Source: Candidatus Eiseniibacteriota bacterium
GTDB lineage: Bacteria > Arandabacterota > Arandabacteria > Arandabacterales > Arandabacteraceae
Length of the DNA stretch: 22,382 nucleotides
Assembly: GCA_030622265.1 (NCBI GenBank)
Contig: JAUXGG010000001.1
Location: forward strand, 1-22,382
Direction of reading: 5' to 3'
The position numbers and the translations under genes were made by a program. Shown here one piece after another: positions 1 through 7,872 of the stretch (positions within the stretch are counted from its first letter, which is position 1; each line of letters opens with the position of its first letter). The notes under the pieces are model-generated. The model was not told the DNA's origin. It searched no databases and saw only the letters and a list, made by a program, of their open reading frames with translations.

Positions 1-1
1 C

Positions 2-904
2 ATCGACTCCGAGGCGCGCATCGTGATGACGGCTTGGGTCGGCGACACCCGGCTTATCGACAATCTGGCCGTCGTACCCCCCAGGAAGTCCCGCAGGCGC
101 GCGGTCCCGAATCGGGGAACGGTGGGAGTCGTGCTTGCCGCAGGCGAGGGCAAGCGCATGAAATCGGACCTCCCCAAGATGCTTCATCCCATAGAAGGCA
201 AACCCATGGTCCAGCATGTCATGGATGCCGCGAGGGAGGCAGGAATCAAGGACCTGATTGCCGTGTTAGGCCACCGGAGCGAGAAGGTGGAGCCCTTGAT
301 GAAGAAGCTGGGTGTCGAGACGGTCATTCAGGAGGTCCAGCGCGGTACGGGACACGCGGTCCTTCAGGCCTATCCCAGGCTTGCCCGGTTTGGCGGCACC
401 GTCATGGTGCTATCCGGAGACACGCCGCTCATCAGGTCTCACTCCATCAGGCAGCTCCTCACCCTTCACGCAAGGCATTCCAACGCTGTCACTTTCGCCA
501 CTACCGTGGTGCCCGATGCGAAGGGATATGGACGGATCGTGCGGGACAAGGCGGGGGCTTTTTCCAGGATTGTGGAGGAGAAGGATGCCGACACCGGGAC
601 AAGAGCCATAAAGGAGATAAACGCCGGCCTCTACTGCTTCAAGGCCCAGCTCCTCTTCGATTCGCTGCTGTCGGTCACGGCGGACAATGTCCAGATGGAG
701 TACTACCTGACCGACGCCCTGGAGACAATCAAGGGACACGGGGGGCGGGTGGAAGCCGTGGTCATCGATGATCACACGGAAATGCTGGGCGTCAACACCG
801 CCCTTGAGCTCAATGCGGTCAGCAAGCTCTACAGACGGAGAAAACAGGATGGAGATAATAAGCGCAGGTTGGAGAATGGAATACATAGAAAACGACAGCG
901 GTAA
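2..904 (+). CDS. PanC C-terminus fused in frame to a GlmU-type nucleotidyltransferase (5' partial)
   Basis: The frame is open from the left edge. The first ~25 codons carry the end of pantothenate synthetase (AWVGDTRLIDN; E. coli PanC ends in a similar way). After a basic linker of about 18 residues (PPRKSRRRAVPNRG) comes a complete pyrophosphorylase domain like that of GlmU, which makes UDP-GlcNAc from UTP and GlcNAc-1-P in the cytoplasm. Numbered from the ATG at 23, seen motifs are LAAGEGKRM (39-46), the LPK lysine K52, QRGTGHA (106-112), the metal Asp in SGDTPL (D133), YGRI, EINAGLY, EYYLTD and GVN (N258, like E. coli N227). The left-handed beta-helix acetyltransferase half of GlmU is absent; the protein stops just after the nucleotidyltransferase fold. 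An internal GTG at 122, preceded by GGGGA, could also start a separate enzyme. The last 56 bases overlap the HIT gene. Nucleotidyltransferase fold is near certain; exact sugar substrate is inferred. Confidence 0.85.
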   Translation: MDSEARIVMTAWVGDTRLIDNLAVVPPRKSRRRAVPNRGTVGVVLAAGEGKRMKSDLPKMLHPIEGKPMVQHVMDAAREAGIKDLIAVLGHRSEKVEPLMKKLGVETVIQEVQRGTGHAVLQAYPRLARFGGTVMVLSGDTPLIRSHSIRQLLTLHARHSNAVTFATTVVPDAKGYGRIVRDKAGAFSRIVEEKDADTGTRAIKEINAGLYCFKAQLLFDSLLSVTADNVQMEYYLTDALETIKGHGGRVEAVVIDDHTEMLGVNTALELNAVSKLYRRRKQDGDNKRRLENGIHRKRQR

Positions 905-1343
905 GGAATGTATCTTCTGCGCGCGTGTGGAAGGCTGCGATGATCGCGAGCAGCTGATCCTCAGGCGGGGCAAGGCAGCCTTTGTGCTGATGAACCGCTA
1001 TCCCTACACCACCGGGCATCTCATGGTCGCCCCTTACCGGCACGTGGCCACCATGAGCGGGCTCACCGAGGAGGAAGCCAGCGAGGTGATGTCGCTCTTG
1101 GCCTGGAGCGAGAACGTGCTCGCCAGGGCGATTAACCCTGACGGCTTCAATGTCGGTATCAATATCGGCAAGTGCGCCGGCGCTGGTGTTCCGGGCCATA
1201 TTCACGTTCACATCGTTCCCCGGTGGGAGGGAGATACCAACTTCATGCCGGTGGTCTCGGAAACCAGGGTATTGCCCGAGGTCCTGACCGATACCTATAG
1301 GAAGATCAAGTCCGCCATGGGTGAAGAGGAGCAAGCCGGTTGA
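849..1343 (+). CDS. HIT family hydrolase (Ap4A phosphorylase/hydrolase-like)
   Basis: Histidine-triad nucleotide hydrolase or transferase of 164 residues, probably cytoplasmic and acting on dinucleoside polyphosphates or AMP conjugates. The triad is visible as HIHVHIVPRW near residues 117-126, followed by GDTNFMPV, typical of the bacterial Ap4A-type branch. An N-terminal CIFC motif is also typical. The start is taken at the ATG at 849 because GGAG lies 8 bases upstream and because the translated WRMEYI matches the usual N-terminus of this branch. The later ATG at 876 would lose that segment. The gene starts inside the end of the upstream GlmU-type gene (56-base overlap) and its TGA overlaps the TTG start of the next gene, so the three are very likely co-translated. 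Family assignment is firm; substrate is not known. Confidence 0.93.
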   Translation: MEIISAGWRMEYIENDSGKECIFCARVEGCDDREQLILRRGKAAFVLMNRYPYTTGHLMVAPYRHVATMSGLTEEEASEVMSLLAWSENVLARAINPDGFNVGINIGKCAGAGVPGHIHVHIVPRWEGDTNFMPVVSETRVLPEVLTDTYRKIKSAMGEEEQAG

Positions 1344-1741
1344 GAATCCTGGTTTTCAAGGTGGTGCTTCTTCTTCTGTGCGCGGGGGCTCTATATATCG
1401 CTATCAGCACCCGGCTGAGCCGGGAAGACGATGGCCCTGAGTGCGAGGTCCCCGTGATAGTCGAGGTCCTGAACGGCTGCGGGGTGAGTGGTGTGGCGGA
1501 GGAGGTGGCGGCTTGCCTGAGGAGTGAGGATTTTGACGTGATGTTTGTCGGGAACGCGGACGACTTCAACTACAAAGAGACGCTTGTGGTGGACCGGTCC
1601 GGCGCCTGTGCGAAGGCTATTACTGTGGCGCGAGCCCTTGCTGTGGACAGCGTGATCCAGCAGGTTCGCGGCTCCTTCTTCGTCGATGTGAGCGTCGTGG
1701 TGGGCAGCGACATGGCCGAGTCACTGGCCTCCGCAAGGTAG
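1340..1741 (+). CDS. membrane-anchored LytR_C domain protein
   Basis: Small protein of 133 residues with one N-terminal membrane segment (about residues 4-24, ending in a basic/acidic border) and a periplasmic or external LytR/CpsA/Psr C-terminal-type domain. Recognisable positions are VEVLNGCGVSGVAEEV (about 41-56), VGNADDFNYKET, VVDRSG and FFVDVSVVVGSD near the end. In Gram-positive cell-wall ligases this domain follows the catalytic LCP domain; here it stands alone with no LCP domain. It starts with TTG in the overlap TTGA with the HIT stop codon, with GAGGAG upstream, which indicates translational coupling. Function is unknown; the domain is thought to act at the cell envelope. Domain call is from motif memory and is fairly sure. 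Confidence 0.82.
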   Translation: MRILVFKVVLLLLCAGALYIAISTRLSREDDGPECEVPVIVEVLNGCGVSGVAEEVAACLRSEDFDVMFVGNADDFNYKETLVVDRSGACAKAITVARALAVDSVIQQVRGSFFVDVSVVVGSDMAESLASAR

Positions 1742-1752
1742 GGGGGATAAGA

Positions 1753-1959
1753 ATGTTCAGCGGAATCGGGGGTTCCGAGATACTCCTGGTGCTCCTCGTG
1801 GTGCTGATTCTCTTCGGCTCGAAGCGCATCCCGGAGTTCGCCCGGGCAATTGGCAAGACCACCCGGGAAGTAAGAAAGGCCCTGAACCAGATCCGCGATG
1901 AGGTCGACAGCGCCGGCACGATCGAGCCCCCCGAGGGAGACCCTCCCAAAGCCGGTTAG
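1753..1959 (+). CDS. tatA: TatA/TatE-type twin-arginine translocase subunit
   Basis: A 68-residue protein with the TatA layout: a short N-terminal membrane helix (ILLVLLVVLILF, about residues 10-21), the FGSKRIPEFARAIG hinge, then an amphipathic helix (KTTREVRKALNQIRDEV) and a short acidic/proline tail. TatA subunits oligomerise in the inner membrane to form the pathway for folded proteins exported with twin-arginine signals. It has a strong GGGGGG ribosome-binding run about 6 bases before the ATG and follows the LytR_C gene by 11 bases, so it is probably the last gene of this operon. No tatC or tatB is present in the window. TatA versus TatB cannot be fully separated from one small sequence; the short tail favours TatA. 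Confidence 0.9.
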   Translation: MFSGIGGSEILLVLLVVLILFGSKRIPEFARAIGKTTREVRKALNQIRDEVDSAGTIEPPEGDPPKAG

Positions 1960-1976
1960 TAATAGATTCACCCCGG

Positions 1977-3776
1977 CTAGTAAGACCCGTAATGACTCCG
2001 GAAATCCTCTATCTTAGCTGATCCCTTGACCTGTGTGTACCAATCGGTCATGTAGACCTGCTGCTTGGTCCCCAGGAGCGAAAGCTTCAGGTTGCCGAGG
2101 TTGCTCCTGAACCGGTTCATGTCCAGGGACTGTCTGGTGTCCACCCTGATGATGTAGTACTGGTCCGAGTGCTCGAGCACGCCGCTTATCTCACCCTCAC
2201 CGAGGGCGAAGGAGTGAGCTATTATCGTGTTCTCTCTTCCCAGGCCCGGCACGAAATTCATGCGGCTGAACGGCTGAGTGGTGACAGGACTGATACTCCA
2301 GGACTCGCCTGCGCTCTCGAAGGATTCTCCGGCTATCACCTTGCCGCGGATCTCCTCAGCGATCACCTTTGCCCTCTGTTTCCTCACATCATGGACATAG
2401 GCCTGTGACACAAAGTCCCGTATCTCCTCCAGCGGCTGTATCCGGGCAGGTAGAACCTCGGCGACCTCAAAAACGAAGAACGACTCCCTGCCTTCAACCG
2501 GGCCTATCAGGTCCTCGACTCCGGCGGTAAAGATGTTCTCGGCATCGGTTGTGGTAACACCGAGGAAGGGGGCGATCTGCTCCTTGACATAAGGATCGGT
2601 AGATCTGTACTCGTAGCCGGCCTCTGCCGCGGCTTCACCGAGGCTCCCGCCGGCCGTCTCGTCCATCAACTCTTCGGCATCGGCGCGAATCCGATCGATC
2701 GTAAGAGGGCTCGCCTCCAGACTAGAGTTGATATAGGAAAGCCTGCGCTCTTCCACGCCATCCACCACTCTTATGGACTCAGCCTTTATCAGATGGAACC
2801 CTTCAGGAGTCTCCACCACATTGCTGATTTCTCCGCTGGCGAGCCCCCATGCCACCGAGTCAAGCGTGGCGGGCAATTGGCCGGGCTTCACCCAGCCCAG
2901 GTCGCCCCCACGGGGTGCACTGGCTGGATCGTCTGAATAGTCAGGAGCAATTTCTGCAAAGGGTTCACCATCGGCCACTATCTCGAACGCGTCATCGATC
3001 TTCTCCCGGGCGTCGATCTTGTCTTCAGCGCTCGGCACCTTGGGAAACTCGATCACGCCTATTCTTCGCTTCTCCTGCACCCGGAAGTCATCCTGATGCG
3101 ACTCATAGAACTCAGTTATCTCGGCTACGCCGGGAGCAGGTACCGACTCTCTCACGTGAGTGTTGGGGTCGACGTTGAGATAAGATATGGTCACCTGTTC
3201 CTCGAGTACGGTCATGAGCATCCTGGCTTCTTCATCGGTTATTCTGACGCTTGAGCCTATGTAATCCTGGAGCTTCTGAAGAGGAAGCGACTCTCTTATG
3301 TAGGTCTCAAGGAAACTGAAATCCAGCGAAGGATCGGCTAATGCGTTGATGTACCTGGACTGGTCAAAGATGCTGTCGGTCTGGAACGCAGGATGGCTTC
3401 TGATGAAGGGGGGAGGGTTGCTCTGCATCTCCATCAGAATCTCATCATCCGATGCATCCAGCCCTTCCTGGCCGGCGGCCATATAGAGGAGGCGCCTCTG
3501 CACCAGAGATTCCCAGGTCTGCTCATTCATCTGCCGCTCTGCGGCTGCGTCGGGTCTTCGCCCTTCCTGTTCAAAGTAGGCCTGGTACTGGGCACGGAAC
3601 TCGGTCCGGAACTCGTCCCAGCTTATCCGATCGCCGGCGACCTTTCCCACCACGCCCGGCTCCGGCCCGCCGGTACTCACCTGGTTCATTCCCCAGTTGT
3701 AGAACATGAAACCAAGAAAGCCGACGACTACCACCCATAAGACAGACTTTGTGTTCTTTCTCATCTGCGCTAGCAT
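1977..3776 (-). CDS. PpiD/SurA-like peptidyl-prolyl isomerase (periplasmic foldase)
   Basis: Protein of 599 residues with the PpiD architecture: short cytoplasmic N-terminus (MLAQMRKNTK), one membrane segment at about 11-28, a SurA_N-like helical chaperone region (about 45-200) and a parvulin-type rotamase domain at about 236-340, seen from YSDDPASAPRGGDLGW and the closing TPEGFHLIK. A further helical/parvulin-like region follows to the C-terminus. Length is close to E. coli PpiD (623). Such proteins sit in the inner membrane and help newly exported proteins fold. The ATG at 3776 is preceded by GGAGGG at a suitable distance. The gene is convergent with tatA, with only 17 bases between the stop codons. 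Whether it has isomerase activity cannot be read from the sequence, since many PpiD rotamase domains are inactive. Confidence 0.88.
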   Translation of the reverse strand: MLAQMRKNTKSVLWVVVVGFLGFMFYNWGMNQVSTGGPEPGVVGKVAGDRISWDEFRTEFRAQYQAYFEQEGRRPDAAAERQMNEQTWESLVQRRLLYMAAGQEGLDASDDEILMEMQSNPPPFIRSHPAFQTDSIFDQSRYINALADPSLDFSFLETYIRESLPLQKLQDYIGSSVRITDEEARMLMTVLEEQVTISYLNVDPNTHVRESVPAPGVAEITEFYESHQDDFRVQEKRRIGVIEFPKVPSAEDKIDAREKIDDAFEIVADGEPFAEIAPDYSDDPASAPRGGDLGWVKPGQLPATLDSVAWGLASGEISNVVETPEGFHLIKAESIRVVDGVEERRLSYINSSLEASPLTIDRIRADAEELMDETAGGSLGEAAAEAGYEYRSTDPYVKEQIAPFLGVTTTDAENIFTAGVEDLIGPVEGRESFFVFEVAEVLPARIQPLEEIRDFVSQAYVHDVRKQRAKVIAEEIRGKVIAGESFESAGESWSISPVTTQPFSRMNFVPGLGRENTIIAHSFALGEGEISGVLEHSDQYYIIRVDTRQSLDMNRFRSNLGNLKLSLLGTKQQVYMTDWYTQVKGSAKIEDFRSHYGSY

Positions 3777-3955
3777 ATAATTCTCCCTCCGGATAATCGA
3801 TCAACTCATGGCATACTAACAATTGAACTCGCGCTCTACAAGCGCTTTCTGGTCTTGCCCGGCACGGGCGCTGTCCGGATGGGATCTGGCTCATCTGACC
3901 GGGTTCGAGTAGCCACTCCTTTCGAGTGATTGGTCTTTTTCCGAGTTGGAGACCA

Positions 3956-4973
3956 TCACAGCCACCGCAAGGGCAGTGCGGAGACTTTTGGCCCCAGAGG
4001 AAGGTGAACTTCTCCAGGATGGATCACGTACCCCGGCCCAGCCCTATCCCCAAGATCCTTCTGAAACGCTGTGATCCCTGAAGCCATTGCCGGCTTGGCC
4101 GTTGACGAAAGCTTGGCCTCGATCGGAATCAGTCCTCTGTTGTGATTGACTATCAGATCTACCTCACAACCTGAGGACCTTCGCCAGAAGTACATCTCCG
4201 GCTCTATGCCTCTATGGGTCAGCCTGCGGCAGCATGACCAGGATCTTTTAACCAACCAAATAGCACAGCATTCCCACATCGGTGAAATAGATCTTCGGGG
4301 TCTTCGCCAGTCTCTTTCCGATATTAGCAAAGTAGGGACGAAGTGTGATGATCTGGTAGGAAGATTCCAAGACAGAAAGCCAGGCTTTGACAGTGTTCAC
4401 GGCAATGCCCAGATCACGTGCCAGATCCGTAAGGTTGATGAGTTGCGCGCTGCGTGATGCGAGGAGGCGGAGGAAACTCTGAAACTGGGTCAGATCCCCG
4501 ATCTGGCGGATGCTCCGCACGTCGCGCTACGGGAGCGGTGTCTGTAGCTGACCCCTCATCTCACGCTGGGACAGCGGCAGGAGTCTGAGTATGGCAGCCC
4601 TTCCCGCTAGTGACTCCGTCATGCTCTTCATGAGTAGCAGGTTCTGGGAACCCGTCAGAATGTATTGTCCTTATCTTATGGCGAGCTGAGTTGCTTCTCC
4701 TTGATGTAAGGCAAAAGATCCGGTGCATACTGTGCCTCATCGAAGATCACCGGAGCAGGGTACATTTCGACAAAGCCGCGGGGATCATTGGATGCAGCTG
4801 CCATTATATCAGGAGACTCCACTGAAACATACAGATAGCTGGCGCCGAATAGATTGCGCAGCAATGTCGTTTTTCCTTCACTGCCGCGGTCCGGTGAGCA
4901 ATACAGCCGGAAACTCTTCGCATGCCTTCTGGATTACTGATTCGAGACTCCGCGCGACATACCCAACAGCCAT
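3956..4973 (-). pseudogene. decayed AAA ATPase with DUF4143 domain
   Basis: Remnant of an AAA family ATPase with a C-terminal DUF4143 domain, a mobile-looking family often linked to toxin-antitoxin-like or accessory regions. Read on the minus strand, fragments line up in order but in different frames. From 4973: MAVGYVARSLESV, then LLTGPRQ, where a stop and one extra base break the Walker A motif. From about 4870 another frame gives GKTTLLRNLFG and Walker B VIFDEAQ (about 4745). Then ILTGSQNLLLMKSM and LAGRAAILRLLPLSQ (about 4650-4565) in a third stretch. A stretch of roughly 100 residues normally found here is missing, and a TAG stop sits in the YLERDV region (about 4530). A winged-helix part follows (INLTDLARDLGIAVNTVKAW), a frameshift near 4248, and the nuclease-like EVDLIVNHNRGLIPIEAK (about 4170-4105). 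The end is at 3956. At least three frame breaks and an internal deletion make function very unlikely. Confidence 0.88.
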
Positions 4974-5311
4974 CAGATCATCACCCCCAGCTGCAATTGT
5001 GCATCTGAAATGCATAATTGCAGGCAGAAAGCGGATGGGCGCGATCTAGGCAAATACATTTATCTTTATCCGGCCTCTTCAATTCGCTTGATCCCAAGGG
5101 TAAGGCGGTGCCACAGAAGCGCGCTTTGGGATGGCAGTCCGGGGAGCCAAGGTCCTTCTCGGATCCTCCTGACAGGTCTGTCCCCTGCCCCTGTCTTGTA
5201 CTTGTTGGTCCATTTGCTGCTCGATCCGGCTTGACCTGAGATTTAGGCTGTGATAGCATAGCCGATGACTTCAAAGAGTAGCTGTCTCTTCTCGCACATT
5301 CCGGGGGTCCA
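4974..5311. other. intergenic stretch between ATPase remnant and phosphoesterase gene
   Basis: These 338 bases lie between two divergent genes. No reading frame here has a recognisable family, a good ribosome-binding site or coding character. The only feature supported is a promoter-like pair near 5231-5259 facing the phosphoesterase gene. The remainder may be decayed sequence upstream of the ATPase remnant. Confidence 0.5.
5231..5259 (+). promoter_or_regulatory. possible sigma70-type promoter for the phosphoesterase gene
   Basis: TTGACC (5231-5236, five of six matches to the -35 consensus) is followed after exactly 17 bases by TAGCAT (5254-5259, four of six to the -10 consensus). It lies 52 bases before the ATG at 5312. 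The spacing is ideal, but promoter consensus in this lineage is not known, so this is a suggestion only. Confidence 0.4.
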
Positions 5312-6418
5312 ATGTCCACGACTGCGTTATCTGTTCTGGTAGTCTATGTCTGTTCCTGTCTTTCATGGGTTCCTCTGTTGGGCCAACCGGCAGTCGTCGA
5401 CACCAAACTTGGCACCAGTCGCATCCGTTCATCACTGACCGAGTCACTTGAGCAAGCATCAGATGGTGTGCCATCTGGTGACTTCCTCTTCGCGTTCGCC
5501 ACTATTGGGGACTCACACATTATTGGGCCCATCACAGGAGTGGGCTATGACTTTAGTGGGCGATCTGGGATGATGGCGTTGAATCTCTCCGGCCGGCTAT
5601 TGGCCACCTATGTGAGTGACGTCAATTCGCACACACCACCTGTGGATTTCGTGTTTCAGCTGGGTGACCTCACAGACAATGGCAAGCCGGAGGAGTTCGC
5701 CATCGCGCGAGCGATATTCGATAGCCTTCACTGCCCTCTTTATCCCGTTGTAGGCAATCACGACAATATGCAAAGCGATAACAAGCAAGGTTGGAAGGAT
5801 TTCGCGGGAAGGGATTCAACTAACTATACGTTTGATCATAGTGGATTTCACTTCATCGTGATTGACTGTACCGTTAATCCATATGTTGCTCCCCGTGTAC
5901 ATTGCGACAGCACCCTGCTGGTATGGGTTGCCCGTGACCTCGCCGCTAACTCCGACAAACCGACCTTCATTATCTCTCACTTCAACATGTGGGAGAGAAG
6001 CTGGAATAGCTATTTCGCCATCGGAGGGGGGTACAAGGAATACAAAGGGATGCCTGGTCTGAGAGACATACTCACGGCCGCTGGCAATGTCGTTGCTGTG
6101 ATCAATGGGCATGTTCATGCCAATAGGGTCGAGGTGCACGATGGCATTTACTTCATAGACGTAGGAGCCACACTGGTAGGTAGGCCCTCCATAAGGTATT
6201 TTTATGTATTCCCTGACAAGGTTGAGGTAATGTACGCCTATCTGTCGGACGTCGGGCTCTCCGGGCGTGTTGAAGATCTGGCTCGCCAGTGTCATCAATG
6301 TTTCGATCCGACCAAGGTCAGTGATTTCATCGATGGAAGTGATTCTGACAAGAGGTTCACTATACCGGTGAGGATCCCGGTGCGAACCGAGGCTAGCCTG
6401 CCGAGTCGACAACATTGA
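5312..6418 (+). CDS. secreted calcineurin-like metallophosphoesterase
   Basis: Protein of 368 residues with a signal peptide-like N-terminus (hydrophobic residues about 6-24) and a full set of calcineurin-like phosphoesterase motifs: GDSH (D67, H69), GDLTDNG (D119), GNHD (N149, H150), ISHFN (H223) and NGHVH (H267, H269). These residues bind two metal ions and hydrolyse phosphoesters; the layout resembles the CpdA/3',5'-cyclic phosphodiesterase and purple-acid-phosphatase-like branch. The export signal suggests it acts in the periplasm or outside. The ATG at 5312 has GGGGG 5-9 bases upstream. It stands alone between the ATPase remnant and the convergent SGNH hydrolase gene, and its base composition looks less GC-rich than the housekeeping genes. 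Substrate is not predictable. The C-terminus after about 330 is variable and low in motifs. Confidence 0.9.
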   Translation: MSTTALSVLVVYVCSCLSWVPLLGQPAVVDTKLGTSRIRSSLTESLEQASDGVPSGDFLFAFATIGDSHIIGPITGVGYDFSGRSGMMALNLSGRLLATYVSDVNSHTPPVDFVFQLGDLTDNGKPEEFAIARAIFDSLHCPLYPVVGNHDNMQSDNKQGWKDFAGRDSTNYTFDHSGFHFIVIDCTVNPYVAPRVHCDSTLLVWVARDLAANSDKPTFIISHFNMWERSWNSYFAIGGGYKEYKGMPGLRDILTAAGNVVAVINGHVHANRVEVHDGIYFIDVGATLVGRPSIRYFYVFPDKVEVMYAYLSDVGLSGRVEDLARQCHQCFDPTKVSDFIDGSDSDKRFTIPVRIPVRTEASLPSRQH

Positions 6419-6692
6419 GGCCATCTGGCTTGCGATCGCAAAGGACACAAGCCGCGCCTCCAACGGTGCCCTCGCAGGATCAGTAGCTCGGGACAGGGTG
6501 CAGGATCTTTGACAGAAGGGTGAGTGACTCAACCATAGTCTCCCCGGTCAACGGTATCCATTTCGAAGTCATCTATGGCAATCTATGCGGCAGTCTTGAC
6601 CCCTGTGAGGTCTTTCTCGAGCAAAGCCCCTGTTCTCTTACGGTGGGCAGCTCAGTCCGAAGTTGTCTTCTGTGAATCGGGGTAGTCCAGTA

Positions 6693-7775
6693 TCAGGAAG
6701 ACCCCGTATGAGCCTGCGGGGGGGAGGGCGAAGCCAGATACTCATACAGAAGCTCGGCGACCAGTCGATGGCCGTTCGAGTTCCAATGGCCGTCAAGCGG
6801 ATAGAAGACCTCAGCACCCGCGGCTTGCTCCTGTCTGAAGCACTGTTCAAGGTCCACATATGAAATGCCCTGGGATCTGATGAAGCTGATAAGATTGGCA
6901 ACCCGCTCCGGCGGGGGACTGCCGTCAACCTCCGGCACCACAATCACAATGAGCTCGGCGCCCACTGCCTGACACCTCGCATGTAGCGCGCTGAATAGTG
7001 CCTCGGTTAGCTCGTATGCCCGCTTCCTGCCGGCCTCAATCGTGGCCGGATCCCTCGGCTTGGAGGCATGCCTGGCATAGGCATATCTGGCGATCCTATG
7101 TTTGATGAAGGTAATGAGATGGGATTTGCCGAAGAAGGTCCTGTACCCGGGCAGATACTGCATGATGTGTCGGAGCCTGATGGGACCGGACAGGCGGGCT
7201 TCGTGTCTTACAAGACCTCCATCCTCTAAACTGTACAATCCATACATGCTGCTCTCGGAGAAGTCATTCGCCCCGCAGATGCAGACCACGACTATGTCAG
7301 GGTCATACTTCAGCCCCTCGACTTCCAGGTATGCAAGTTGGTGCGCGGTCCCTGTGCCGCTGACACCGGCGTTTACGACCTGCCAGCGCATTCCATTGAC
7401 TCTGCCATAGTCAAGCAGCTTCTCCAGTACCTTTGCGTATGTCTCGTTCCATTCGACGCCGTATCCAAAGGTGAATGAATCCCCAAGGCACAGTACGCGC
7501 TTGGTGCTGTCCGGCTTGGCGTAGGCATATTCGCGATCGCGGAGACCCTTGGAGTTTATCACTATACCTGTGTCGAATTCCGGAGTCCTCAACCGCCCCC
7601 TGCTATCGGGTACATGTCTAAGCCCCAGCCGCTTGTCCCAGACATTAACCGCAACACTGAAGTGAGTCTGAGGGCTGAATATGCGTATACCGAGCTCCAC
7701 CGCAGCCAGGGTCGCAATCACCGAAAGCGCGGTCACCGATACCGAGATGAAGAACCTGCGCAGTCGCCTCGCCAC
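6693..7775 (-). CDS. membrane-anchored SGNH/GDSL hydrolase
   Basis: Protein of 360 residues with an N-terminal membrane anchor (about residues 8-28 after a basic start) and an extracytoplasmic SGNH hydrolase domain. The four blocks are visible: GDSFTFG with catalytic Ser100, NAGVSG with Gly137, GAND with Asn170, and DGHWN with Asp328/His330. It thus has all residues for ester hydrolysis or acyl transfer. The NSKGLRD segment before block I is common in SGNH proteins that work on surface polysaccharides, such as AlgX/AlgJ relatives. The start is set at the GTG at 7775 because GGAGGAG lies just upstream; a TTG at 7790 would overlap that site. It follows the GT-C gene by 97 bases on the same strand, which suggests shared transcription and a joint role in surface glycan decoration (inference). 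Confidence 0.88.
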   Translation of the reverse strand: MARRLRRFFISVSVTALSVIATLAAVELGIRIFSPQTHFSVAVNVWDKRLGLRHVPDSRGRLRTPEFDTGIVINSKGLRDREYAYAKPDSTKRVLCLGDSFTFGYGVEWNETYAKVLEKLLDYGRVNGMRWQVVNAGVSGTGTAHQLAYLEVEGLKYDPDIVVVCICGANDFSESSMYGLYSLEDGGLVRHEARLSGPIRLRHIMQYLPGYRTFFGKSHLITFIKHRIARYAYARHASKPRDPATIEAGRKRAYELTEALFSALHARCQAVGAELIVIVVPEVDGSPPPERVANLISFIRSQGISYVDLEQCFRQEQAAGAEVFYPLDGHWNSNGHRLVAELLYEYLASPSPPQAHTGSS

Positions 7776-7872
7776 TCTACTCCTCCACAAACAATGGTAT
7801 CAGAAGATGTGCCAGCATGCCAGCAGATTCAACATGGGGTCTATCGAAGACTGCTCGAAGACAATCCCGTCA

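Noticed and set aside
410..973. Minus-strand frame of 187 codons opposite the GlmU-type gene
   Set aside because: Antisense shadow; the plus strand has a complete set of nucleotidyltransferase motifs here.
1950..1978. Inverted repeat AGCCGG/CCGGCT between the convergent tatA and ppiD-like genes
   Set aside because: Only 6 base pairs with a 17-base loop and no T tract; it could be chance.
4146..4457. Plus-strand frame of 103 codons across the ATPase remnant
   Set aside because: The minus strand here carries clear fragments of a DUF4143 ATPase; the plus frame has no recognisable content.
6678..6706. Inverted repeat CGGGGT/ACCCCG over the stop codon of the SGNH gene
   Set aside because: Stem of 6 base pairs with a 17-base loop, not followed by T's on the minus strand; not a convincing terminator.
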